A DNA stretch of 64,000 bases from Maniola hyperantus (taxonomy: Eukaryota > Arthropoda > Insecta > Lepidoptera > Nymphalidae): the NCBI RefSeq assembly GCF_902806685.2, contig NC_048539.1, positions 4,414,501-4,478,500 of the forward strand, in the 5' to 3' direction. The translations under genes were made by a program, and so were the position numbers. Of this stretch, positions 34,941 to 45,007 are shown one piece after another. The notes beneath the pieces were generated by a model. The model was not told the origin of the DNA. It was given only the letters and a program-made list of their open reading frames with translations, and made no database searches. The stretch's first letter is position 1. Each line of letters begins with the position of its first letter.

Positions 34941-35311
34941 ACCTATCATTTTAGAACAATTTGGGTATGTGGGAAGGTGGGAAGTGAATATTTAGCACGT
35001 TTTATTTGTAAGTACCATACCATGCAGAGACCAGAGAGACGGCATCTAAAATACGAATGCGGTTTGAAATTTAATCAAGCCTCTGACCACGACAGCGCAA
35101 AGCAATTTCTCATAAATGCAGGAGGTACCGAATAGTACAGCAAAACAACAGGGGCAAGCAAACAGAACGGCCATTGTGCGTGTCGGAGCCTTCGCGAAGT
35201 CGTTGTTCCACGCTAGTTTGCGAGTCACCCCGGTCAACACTCACGTTGAGATCGCATTTTATTAATTATTCCACAGTTTGTACAAACCATTATTTTGGTA
35301 CAATGGAAGAG

Positions 35312-35480
35312 CTATAGTAGGTACGCGACAGGTCGAGATGGCAATCGGGGAGGGAACGCCCCACATACCCGCACAGTCCCCGCGCTAACCCGGTGCGGAC
35401 GAGCCCGGGTGACGTGCGGGTGTGCGGGACGTTCCCCCGCCTCGTACCCCGATTTCCATCTCAACCTGTCGCGGACTATA
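35312..35480. mobile_element. GC-rich hairpin MITE, copy 3 of 3
   Basis: The ends are tatagtaggtacgcgacagg and acctgtcgcggactata. The arms gagatggcaatcgggg and ccccgatttccatctc pair. Its order of internal blocks is inverted relative to copy 2 (the gggaacgcccc block is at the other end), so the copies inserted in opposite orientation. Confidence 0.65.
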
Positions 35481-36050
35481 CCAATTTGTATATTCTTCTT
35501 CCTATTAATTCACAACTGGTTGTTTAGGGTACTTACATATTATGCGCTCTTAACAATAGTTTTGATACGGTTCACCACAGCCTTTAACATTGAGTAGACG
35601 CGATTTGACTTTTCATAGAAAACAAATCGGTTCGCGTGACTGTCTCGCGGAAGGTTTGGATGACTTCCTTTGTTTCTACACATAGTTCGTGTTGCGTGGT
35701 GTTGTATCACGCCTGCTCAACTGCTTAGTATAAACTATAAAACTAGTTTCGTGGACGTAAACGTGACAATATAAGTATAATTCTAATAGGAACGTTTCTC
35801 TTTCAAACTAATATAACTTGCAAAAGTATTTATTTGCAAGTTAAAAAACCTCTTGTTAAAATTACCGTATGATTATTTAAGTAAATTGTCTATTTTAAGT
35901 AATTAAATTTAAAACCAATTTTAGTTTATTTTAAACACAATATTAAAAATGTTTACTGATTAAGAAATCAGTACAGACACGGTGTTGTTAATCAACATCG
36001 ATTACCTTTTTCGTGGAAACTAGAATGAAAATTGCCTAAGATCTTATACG
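35481..36050. other. AT-rich non-coding DNA, no gene seen
   Basis: No repeat family, open frame or RNA gene recognised. Confidence 0.35.
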
Positions 36051-36059
36051 GAGAAAAAG

Positions 36060-36440
36060 CTGTCGTTTTGTTGGGAAAATAAATAACAATGGCAAAGCGG
36101 GCTAAGCGAGCGATTAATCTAAGTTTAGAGAGTTAACAAGATGGTGAGGTGAAGTGATCAGCGGGAGCGTTGTTGAAGTTTAATAAGCGTTAGTTAGCGG
36201 ACGGAGGCGCGGCGCTGGCAATAAGGCGTTATCTCCGGTGCTGCCGCGAGCGACGCGACCAACAAATTACCGCTCTCATCTCACCGGCCCATCTCCAATC
36301 TCCCGACACGTTATAATTCATCTAACACCAGCGCGATCATTGTATCAATTAGGCCGTGAACGATAGACTGCGATATTGCGCTGCCGATATTTCATAATCG
36401 CGATGCATTGACGTGCTCGGTGCTGGACGTCGCTCGATGC
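36060..36440. promoter_or_regulatory. GC-rich unique island, possible enhancer
   Basis: A 380-bp block of balanced to GC-rich unique sequence contains homeodomain-like cores (cgattaatc at about 36,112, tcaattagg at about 36,345) and many CpGs (gccgcgagcgacgcgacc). It is closed in all frames. Such islands are typical of conserved non-coding DNA in insects; conservation cannot be tested here. Confidence 0.25.
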
Positions 36441-37185
36441 AAACATGCTTTATGACACAACATGTAACATGATTCCTCGGATGACATTATCTAATCGTAA
36501 GTTCGTAACGTAATAAGGGAATAATATTTGTGTTGTACTCGTATGCGTTTTAATTAAAACCACTGAACGAAGCGACCTAGCCAAGAAGTGGCCAATTAGG
36601 TTAAATCTCAAAAGAGCGAACTTAAAAGTGCATCGCGAAGAAGGCTGTTGAAGTCAGACCGTCAAAGCTAGTATAATCTTATAACGCTAGTCTTGACAAC
36701 TCTTCCAACATTCTCAAGCTTAAAAGTAATATTTGCGGAAGAATTGCCTTTGTGCAAATATAACTTTCGTCGTACTATAGCATCATAAGATATTTTAATG
36801 TCATAAAATTGTCTACAAAGTATGAGCCTTATTATCTGGTGGTGGAGCAATTAAGCAGTAAGTTTTGCAAGTCGTTTGTAACGGCTCGTACACTTCAATT
36901 TCTCCGCGGTCGCCGAAGCGTGGCAGCGCAATCGGGCGCAGCTGAGTTAATTCGATCCGATTCACGGCAACCGTTCGGTTCATTGCAACATTCATGATTC
37001 ACCTGTATGCTTCTTCCGCTTTGGCGAAAGAAAACGTCAATACAATCGATAGAATCTAGATGTGACTCTAAAAAATAGATCTGTTTGTGTAACCAGCCCT
37101 GCAATATTTATTTCTTTCGACAAAAATGTATTTAATTTCTGAAAACCACCAACTAAAACAAGAATATCTGTGGCAGAATTTGACA
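36441..37185. other. Non-coding DNA, no gene seen
   Basis: Overlapping 60-69 codon frames on both strands at 36,809-37,104 have no splice or domain support. Confidence 0.3.
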
Positions 37186-37189
37186 GCAA

Positions 37190-37690
37190 AGCAAAAGGGA
37201 CTTTGCGAGCACCATACTGATTACGGTTCCATATTTAATGAGCCACTCACGTGGGCCTCTAGCAAGCCGCAGGCTAATTTCAATACCCTCCTGATTATTT
37301 AATAAACAGCGCCACGCGTTACCAACAGGGAAGACAAAAGAGACGGCCCGACAGGTAATTAATTCTTAAAAACATTGTCTTTTTTCTCGGCCAACAGTCT
37401 GTATCTTTGTGCGCGGTCCACAAATTACACATTCTCGCAAGCAGCTAGCAGCGTTGCAAAGTGCACCTAGAAAAATGAGAAAATTCAAGAGAGAAAGTGT
37501 TCATATGTGAGTGCGGGGCGGCTAGGCGAGGCCGGGCGAGAGGCGAGGCGCGAGGAGCTGGAGGCGGAGGCACAAGACGGGCGCGCACAGTTTAATTTCC
37601 CACGAGGTCGATCTCAGCGCCGCGGAGCGCAACCCGCGGGAATTAATTGCCAGTAATGAATAGTCAAGTGAACGTCCGTTAATTATGTAT
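37190..37690. promoter_or_regulatory. GC-rich unique island, possible enhancer
   Basis: It contains caggtaattaattc (about 37,350), a CpG-rich core at 37,510-37,640 and gggaattaattgccag near 37,640. No frame. Regulatory role inferred from composition and motif mix only. Confidence 0.2.
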
Positions 37691-37926
37691 AGATATTCTC
37701 AAATTAGGAAATTACACAGCTACTTAATAAAAAGGAATCATGTTAACTGCTAAGGTTGCTTTCATATTATTTTTCATACGCGTATAATAATAAGTTATAA
37801 AAACTCGTGTATACTTTAAATAAAGAAACAGTGCGAATTTTGTGATTTTGTATATGTGGAGGGTAATCTCCGGAACCACTGCAACTATTTGAAAAATTAT
37901 TTCTCTTGAAAGGTACATTATTACAG

Positions 37927-38275
37927 ACTAGCGACCCGCCCCGGCTTCGCATGGGTGGCAATGTAGATACCTTTGTAGTGTAACTTCCATACTAATATTA
38001 TAAATGCGACCACCGCCGCCTCCGTCTCGTTTTGTTGCGCGTAATATTTGTTAATTAAAGTAAAATTATTTCTTCCGACATTTTGTTCAAATATCGTCAT
38101 ATTTCAACAAATTAACACAAACCAATATTAAATTATACCTATAAACCTTTCTCTTGAATCACTCTACCTATTGGTGAAAACCGCATTAAAATCCGTTGCG
38201 TAGTTTAAAAGATCTACGCGTTCATACATACAGACAGCGGGAAGCGACTTTTTTTTATACTTTGTACTTAGAGAT
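37927..38275 (+). repeat. CTAGCGACCCGCCCCGGCTT repeat copy
   Basis: It starts ctagcgacccgccccggctt and continues through atatcgtcatatttcaacaa and aatccgttgcgtagtttaa to an acagacagcgggaagcgact tail. It pairs with 28,812-29,080. Confidence 0.6.
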
Positions 38276-38292
38276 GGACATCAGTACCCATA

Positions 38293-38540
38293 TTATAAAT
38301 GCGAAAGTGTGTTTATTTGTTGGTTGGTTTGTTGATTTATTGGTTTGTTAATTTGACCTTCAATCACTAATCACGCCGCATCGGAGCAACGCGCAACGGA
38401 TCGACATGATTTTTTGCATTGATATAGTTAAAACCTGAAGAGTGACATAGGCTACTTTTTATCCCGGAAAATCAAACAGTTCCCACAGGGTTTTAAGGAC
38501 TTTAATCCACGCGAGCGAACTCGCAGGCATTAACTAGTAG
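38293..38540 (-). repeat. Dispersed repeat copy (variant body)
   Basis: In plus order it starts atattataaatgcgaaagtg, then a ttggttggtttgttg stretch, gcaacggatcgacatgattt, ctactttttatcccggaaaa and ends ggcattaactagta. The same variant body occurs at 43,167-43,320. Confidence 0.65.
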
Positions 38541-39955
38541 GGCGTATAATATTATGTTGTTCAACCCGGACGAACTCGAGGCGGGCCGCTAGTGACTAGT
38601 TATATGAAGAAAGATACCGTTGCTTCACAGAAAGATCGTTCACTCTGGTAAGACTGTCATTAGAAATCAGACCAGCAACAATGGAACTTGTAAGTAGATA
38701 TCACAATAAAAGCTGTTCTTACATACCTACCTACTTACATTATGCGCATTATCTCAGTGTAAATAATGTGGAATTTTCACACGGATGGTAAATTAGACCA
38801 AGCTGCAGGTAGCGAAGCGACATATTGTTTTAAGTTCGTTAACCTCATATTATATGCTCTGGTTGTTCTCGACCGTTTTCGTTCTGAAGATTTAAGATTT
38901 TTACTTGACGCTATCTGAACTCTAGATAATTGCTTTAATTATTAAAAGGAAATACATAAAGCTTTGCGGTTAACTTTTAATTGCATGTAACGTCGCAGCA
39001 TAGAAACAACTTCTCAGGGGAGGCGATGGGATTAGTGGGAGCCTCGCGGCTTGCACACCAGAGGTGCAGTTTTGGGTGGGCCAGTTTATGAAATACATAT
39101 TATAATGACAACAAATTATCAACAGATTACAGATATAAATAAAAAATACATATAAAAAAAATTGCAAAACCGGCTTAGTGGTCAAAGGCGCTCCGGGAGC
39201 GATAGGTAACAAGGGGGACGCAGGGCCTATTACCGCCGGCAGGTTCCGCAATTTTTGATATGTACTAATAATTAGCACCGTTTGGGATTTGTGATGCTGC
39301 GTGGTGGTGGTGCGTATTGCTTGCACAGTGGCTGCTTTTTCCTGCATGGTTAGCAGTGGGAGGGCGGGCGGTGCATTTCGCATCCTGCTTGTTGCATCAT
39401 ACAGTTTCGACCTGTTTCAGCGGATTATAGCAAATTAAGCTTTGGGTTCATTGTATATCATGGACTTCCGCAAAGTAACGCCTGCTTCTATACAACATGT
39501 ACTAATTAGTATAATAGTAGTACATATTTTAGTATTGGTTACAGTATATTATTACAAACAGAAATATATCCAAACGAAACGGGCTATTAATTTTTAATAA
39601 ATCGTTCCGGTAGGTAAGTGGGCAATAAATAGAATAACAAAAATAAATGTTTAAAATCTTATGGTAATGTTCTGTTTACGACTACCTACTTTTAAATTAT
39701 ATAGGCACATAATTCCACGCGCAAATCCGTCTTACCGGCCTACGCCTGTCCAGTGTCCATATTAGCTCGCGAGTATAAAAACAGCGCAATCAACGATTAT
39801 CCTTATTAAACCGCAAGCCAGCGTTGTAGACAGAACGCCTGTAATCCAATAAATACACTATACCCTACTACATTATCGTAATGACCATTTGACTCGCTCC
39901 AGCAATGCACGGGGCTGCAATGGCTTGTATAGTACGGTATAATAACATTGTAAAT
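38541..39955. other. Non-coding DNA, no gene seen
   Basis: The minus-strand frame at 38,970-39,383 (137 codons) has no recognisable domain and a Thr/Pro/Leu-rich composition. It lacks clear splice sites and I do not support it as a gene. Confidence 0.3.
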
Positions 39956-39960
39956 TGAAA

Positions 39961-40100
39961 AATTAAAAAGAGCAACCGCCGAGTTTCTTGCTGGTTCTTC
40001 TCGGTAGGAACGGCATTCCGAACCAGTGGTAAATTAAAACTACCTGACTATTCATAAGAACTTGTAAAAAGTTTACATGAATAAAAAAACATATTCTTTT
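39961..40100 (+). mobile_element. LINE 3' end fragment
   Basis: The segment with agagcaaccgccgagtttct, tggttcttctcggtaggaac and ggcattccgaaccagtggta, ending in an aataaaaaaa run, matches a widespread lepidopteran 3' tail that I associate with LINEs. A weaker relative is near 40,760-40,830 (cttggctggttctttcacgc). Class assignment from memory of the family. Confidence 0.45.
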
Positions 40101-40132
40101 CTATTCTGTATTGTACCTAATCTATACTTATA

Positions 40133-40560
40133 AAAAACTTATCCGACTGACGAATCTATCAAAGTATCAACTCACAGCTCGAATTACAAACTTGAAATTT
40201 GGACAGTGGGTTCCTTTTAGGCATTCACTAAGAAATGATTTTTGGAAATTCCACTCTTAAAGGGATTAAATAGAGATGAAAGTTTGTATGAAAGTCCGAT
40301 ATTTTTCAAGGTATATTCATGAAAATTGATATTTAAGCTTCCGATTAAAAATGTATAGGTACGTTCACGATTTTAGGGAATTCCACCACTAAGGAGGTTA
40401 AATAGGAGTGGCAGGTTAGTATGAAAGTCCCTCATTTTTCAAGCTATATCAATAGGTGTTTGGGCTTTCGTCTAAAAATTAAGAATACGTGATTCAGGAT
40501 TTTAGGATTTTCATTAATTCTACTCGAGCAAAGCCGGGGCGGGAGTCAGCTAAAGTTTTT
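40133..40560 (-). repeat. CTAGCTGACCCGCCCCGGCTT repeat copy
   Basis: Reversed relative to 16,684-17,158: it holds the same gaaagtcc / gaattccac blocks and ends with gagcaaagccggggcgggag followed by tcagcta. Confidence 0.6.
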
Positions 40561-41030
40561 ATAATATTAAATCATCAAATTAAAACATCTTTATAATTAA
40601 AGTTAATTATCGTGATGAAGTTAAACAAATGCAGCATGATACAGAGGAAAAAAGACTTGCCTAGCAAATCTTAATTTATTAAAGCTATTTAATTATGTAA
40701 AACAAACGAATCTACGGGTATTTGTTGAAGATTTGAAATATAAAACGTATACTGTGGAAATACTTCTTGGCTGGTTCTTTCACGCTAGGGCCAATCAAAT
40801 TTTTCTAACCAATGGCAGTGGGACATTTATATACTGACAGGGGTTTTAAATGAGCTTGTATGGGTCTATTTTAATAAGAAATTTAATTTAATTTAATTTG
40901 TACTATCGTATTTATTGCATGACGCAAGGTAGAATTTGGACGTACACTAATATCTTTAAGATCTGTAAACTAACCGAAATTCGCAATAAAGAAATTGAAT
41001 TGAATGGAATTGAAATTGTGTAATTATATT
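40561..41030. other. AT-rich non-coding DNA
   Basis: No gene. It includes a ttaatttaatttaattt microsatellite at about 40,886-40,902 and a gaattgaattgaatgg run near 40,995. Confidence 0.35.
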
Positions 41031-41033
41031 CGC

Positions 41034-41470
41034 AGGTACCTAAAATTCATACTTATCATTACAAATGTAAGTGTTGCCTGATGATTGCCTGCCTTCACGG
41101 CGTATTCATTCAACCGCTTAGACGGGTATAGAGAATAGCCTACATACCGGGAATAAACAGGCTTTTTATCTTTTGTTTTATAAAGCTTACATTAAACGAT
41201 TAAAGCTTATTTCACACTACGGGACATAAATTATATTATAGTCCGGTCAATATTGGTGTTCCCAATATTCCGGACCGATCATATTGACCGGACTATAATA
41301 TAATTTATATCCCGTAGTGTGAAATAATCTTTAACGATGTCGCGGGTACATCTATTTGGTAGAAAGATAGCTTGCTGATACAAGCTACTTTTTATATTGG
41401 AAAATTAGTGTTCACAAGCGATTTTTAAAAACCTAAATCCTCGCGGACGAAGCTACGGGCATTATAGAGT
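41034..41470 (-). repeat. Degenerate dispersed repeat hosting a hairpin MITE
   Basis: Family landmarks lie on both sides of the MITE: catacttatcattacaaatg and cattcaaccgcttag before it, then atagcttgctgatacaagct and ctcgcggacgaagctacggg after it. The MITE at 41,202-41,333 inserted into this older copy. Confidence 0.5.
41202..41333. mobile_element. Near-complete hairpin MITE
   Basis: Essentially the whole 132 bp folds on itself: cttatttcacactacgggac on the left, its complement on the right, with a further ggtcaatatt... pairing towards the centre. The same family lies, interrupted, at 33,544-33,795. The flanks carry similar aacgat motifs (41,195-41,200 and 41,333-41,338) that may be a target duplication. 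Confidence 0.65.
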
Positions 41471-41960
41471 ATGATGTTAATATATAAACGTATAAACATA
41501 TCGATAACCTAGATGAGCTCATTTTCATAGAAACGTAAACTCACATGGAAAGAATTTAGCTTCTAGAATTATAGCCGTTCGTAGTAAAACCCGCCTACTG
41601 ACTTTCCAATCATTTTGCAAGATACTCAATGATGCTGATATAATACACTAACAGATGTAATAACAATAAAAATAGTATATAAAACGTAGCTTCACGGCAT
41701 CGGCACTTTGACGACGGCAATTCGATAAGGCGTCATTGTGTTGCGATATTGTGTATGCGGTCCCGCGCTCCTCGCCGATTCTCTCGCGTATATGCGCCGT
41801 TACAATCGGTAATGACGTGTGCAGTTAGGGTGTAGCTTTATTACTTCCTAGAGCGGCTTCGACGCGATGCGTGTGAACACGACCGGAGATTGGGCCCGTA
41901 AGAGGCACGCGCCTTCAGCTACATATAACATAACACAAACTATCTCTGTACAACGTTCAT
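41471..41960. other. Non-coding DNA with a GC-richer block
   Basis: A block at about 41,690-41,900 is CpG-rich and unique. No frame or repeat is recognised. Confidence 0.3.
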
Positions 41961-41969
41961 CAATGTATA

Positions 41970-42215
41970 CTCTATACTAATAAATAAAATTGAAGTGTCT
42001 GTCTGTAATTCGAAATAACTACCTCATATTAAGCTCATATTATGGTTAATTTTAAACTGTACCATAAATGAATCAAACGATTTTAAAATTTATGTCTGTC
42101 TGTATGTACAGGTTAATCTTCGGAACGGCTGAACCTATTTTGACGGGACTTTCACAGACAAGTAGAGAATCGACCAAGGAGTACCATAAAGTACTTTTTT
42201 AACAGTCTTCCAAAA
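41970..42215 (+). repeat. Lepidopteran 'ctatactaataaataaaatt' repeat
   Basis: It begins ctatactaataaataaaatt, then gtgtctgtctgtaattcgaa, ctcatattaagctcatatta and ggaacggctgaacctatttt. This is a common lepidopteran dispersed sequence. Non-coding. Confidence 0.5.
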
Positions 42216-42289
42216 AAGAAAGAGTGTCTTTCTTTCTACCTATGTACACAGAAATCTCCGAGATTTCTGAACCGATTTGCGTAAATTTT

Positions 42290-42836
42290 TTTAATCCATA
42301 GAGAAACTTTGCGACATTGTCCCATAAATATATATGATTGTATTCCTTTGACTCGTAAACTTTGTTATAGAATTCCTGCCAGAAGTCATGTACGCAGCAC
42401 TCTAACACACAAACTTTTTGCTACTTCAAAATGCCGTACAAATTCTGGTGAGAGATCACCGCTATACAGAATGACACAGTCATACAATGCATGCTTCGGA
42501 AATATTGACATTTTTTCCTCTCGGGTGGGCTCTTTCAAGAAGCTGGTCATGAATTATCTTAGGAATAATATTGCTATATTACACTAAGCCTGTAGGATAA
42601 TTAGAATTTAGATAGATGGTATGGTACTAATATATTCTTTATTTATATTTTATACTACATTTATATATTTTTACACATGTAAGTATATTAATTAATAATA
42701 ATAACTATGTGGTTGACGTAGTGGGTAGCACGTATATTATTACTATGTTATTTTATTACTGTTTTTTATCCAAGCACTGCGTGCTACTGTTTGTTGATCC
42801 GAATAAATAAAAATAAAAATAAAATAAATAATTTGG
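42290..42836 (+). pseudogene. Degenerate LINE 3' end (ORF2 tail)
   Basis: A plus-strand frame (42,309-42,587) encodes the tail seen after the reverse transcriptase in Jockey/CR1-type LINEs: PARSHVRSTLTHK, ATSKCRTNSGERSP and finally SRVGSFKKLVMNYL. It is followed by about 250 bp of 3' UTR and an aataaataaaaataaaaata tail near 42,803. The catalytic domains are absent, consistent with 5' truncation on insertion. The match is by motif only. Confidence 0.45.
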
Positions 42837-43166
42837 ATTCCAACTCCTCAATCCTGATGCTGCAGGTGACATCACCACCAAACTGATGGGACTTAGAAAC
42901 CGTCGGTTATAATTGATATTGGAGGTATCTACCAGGTTTAGACCTTATCGTTATATTCGAGGACCCAACCCCTGATGATGTAAGGAATTACATTCCTAAA
43001 TCATGGTAATTTAGAAACTGGCCTACTAAGTCTGTTAGAAAAGGGAACTACTAAACCGACGCGACGCCGCAAAATTCTGCTAACATTCATATATGCATTG
43101 GGCTTTGAAATCGGTGTTTAACTAGCCAGCGGGACAGGAGTGGAGAAGGCGGAAAGAGTAGAGGCG
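42837..43166. other. Non-coding DNA, no gene seen
   Basis: No open frame, RNA gene or repeat family recognised. Confidence 0.3.
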
Positions 43167-43320
43167 CGAGGGGTGCAACGGATCGACGTGATTTTTTGTA
43201 TGGATATACTTGGTTAAAGATCTGGAGAGTGTCATAGGCTACTTTTATCCCGGAAAATCAAAGAGAAACGGATTTTAAAAACCTAAATCTACGCGGACGA
43301 AGTCGCGGGCATCAGCTATT
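43167..43320 (-). repeat. Dispersed repeat copy (variant body)
   Basis: It contains gcaacggatcgacgtgattt, tcataggctacttttatccc and gcggacgaagtcgcgggcat, ending cagcta. Same variant as 38,293-38,540. Confidence 0.6.
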
Positions 43321-43552
43321 AATAAATACAAGCGTGATGCTTCATCGGACATGATTATGTATGTTATATTTTACGTTACAAGTTGCAACTCAACCTGATT
43401 TGCAATGTAATCGTCATTATCTGAGCACCTGTAGTTAGTTTTGGCCGGACTGACTGACTGACGGACTATAGACTGGTGAGTGACGAAAAAATGCGTAGAC
43501 ATCGAATTGCATTCGATTTTGGCAAAGGCCAACACCTTTTAGGCTAGTCATC

Positions 43553-43858
43553 ATCATCAACCCATGGCCGGCTCACTACTGCGCAAAGGTCTCTTCTTAG
43601 AATTAGTAGCGTTTGCTCATAGTCGAATGTGCGAATCGGATCTTTTTGAACATTATGGAAAACTCTCAGGCATGCAGGCTTCCCCAAGATGTTTTCCTTC
43701 ACTGTGCAGATGTCCGCACGATGTTTCCCTTTACCGTTAAAACAAGTAATATTAAATTGCTCAGAACGCACATAACTCCGAAAAGTTAGAGGTAGGTACA
43801 TGCCCAGAATCGAACCTCCAAATAGAAGTACGACATCTTAACCACTAACTAGGCTATC
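43553..43858 (-). mobile_element. tRNA-derived SINE with (ATG)n tail
   Basis: On the minus strand the head reads gtgatagcctagttagtggt with an A-box (tagcctagtta) and a B-box (ggttcgattct), giving a polymerase III promoter. The body contains ccgttaaagggaaacatcgt and gaaggaaaacatcttgggga, and the element ends ggccatgggttgatgatgat. It is close to full length. Confidence 0.75.
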
Positions 43859-44054
43859 ACCAATCGTATAACAGAAAAGTTACAATATTTTGGATCGTCT
43901 AGTATTTTAGACTTTTGAGATTCAAAACGTCAAGTACCTACCTAACTAATTAGCTTATAATGCAAGAATTTAAGTTTATTTATGTCAACAACAATAAAGG
44001 ATATCATTCTTTTAGGTTTTCCGTAAAGAATCCATAAGAGTCCAAACTATTATG
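43859..44054. other. Flank of the LTR element
   Basis: AT-rich DNA without features, up to the AGTTA target duplication at 44,055-44,059. Confidence 0.4.
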
Positions 44055-44059
44055 AGTTA

Positions 44060-44339
44060 GTAATGTTTAGGCTCGCAGGAGGTGGATGGAAGAAAACTAG
44101 TCGGCGATAATATCCTTATAATAATTATATTCAAAGTTACATTTAAATGAAAAGACTAAAAACTAGTGCTTATCTCTACGGATGAGAATATTCTAACTTA
44201 ATATTACGATTCCCACATCGCGCGGGTTCTGGTATTACGCCGCGTCAGCTATAGGTACGGGTCGTATTCGTACGTGGGAATGGGAATGCATGTTGCGCTG
44301 GCTCACTATGTATCAGCCGCTGGCTTCGCCTGCGTAACA
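44060..44339 (-). repeat. 3' LTR of the gypsy-type element
   Basis: Identical to 50,419-50,698 except for T versus G on the plus strand (44,064 against 50,423). Read on the minus strand it begins TGTTACGCAGG and ends in TTAC. It is preceded by the polypurine tract. Confidence 0.95.
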
Positions 44340-44347
44340 CCTCCCCC
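44340..44347 (-). other. Polypurine tract
   Basis: GGGGGAGG on the minus strand lies directly against the first base (TG...) of the 3' LTR. It is the expected primer for plus-strand DNA synthesis. Confidence 0.8.
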
Positions 44348-44965
44348 ATCAGATCGGCGCATATGGAACACCTTGGCTGTGAATTGCGCCGAAAGGTCAT
44401 CGGATGAAGAACTCAGAATTTTGGTTATGTTTCTTAACTGCAAGGTCTTCGTGCGATGTATTTTCTGATAAACTGTAATGATCATATTCAGTCTGCAGGT
44501 TCCAATTAATATGGCGAATGGTAATGATTGTGTGATAAATAACTCCATGGTCCGTACTTGGAGGTAGAGTGATAGGCGTTTGAGATGAAACCTTTGCACT
44601 TGCATCATGTAGGTGATCCAGTTTTGTGGACTTCAATTATTCATAATGGATGGTCTTGAGTCAAAGGATTCTTCTTTAGGTAAAACTATAACTTGGATGG
44701 CTATGTCTTCTTCTATTCTGGGTAAGTGTAAATCTATAAGCTTCGTATATCGGAATAATATAATATAGATAACCTTTGCTGGTCTTCGAGCATTCAGCCT
44801 CTATGTACCTGTATTCGTTCAAGCAAGGAATGGATAATAAGTGACAAGGATATCATGATGCGTATGTGGTAATGGGAAATTAATACATAATATACTTAGG
44901 TTAAACTAACAGGAAATTTTTAAACTATGAAAAACAAAATGATATCATTTCTTACATAATACTAA

Positions 44966-45005
44966 CCTAACACTATAATATCCTAACACTATAATATCCT
45001 AACTC
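44966..45005 (-). repeat. 16-bp tandem repeat in the element's 3' UTR
   Basis: Two exact copies of cctaacactataatat (44,966-44,981 and 44,982-44,997) and a partial third follow the stop of the gag-pol frame. Confidence 0.75.
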
Positions 45006-45007
45006 TA

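Noticed and set aside
38970..39383. 137-codon minus-strand frame as a gene
   Set aside because: Low-information Thr/Pro/Leu-rich translation, no splice sites or motif, AT-rich codons at the end.
44350..45007. Possible envelope gene in the LTR element
   Set aside because: The 658-bp stretch after gag-pol has no frame over 100 codons, no signal peptide and no membrane segment in the element's sense direction.
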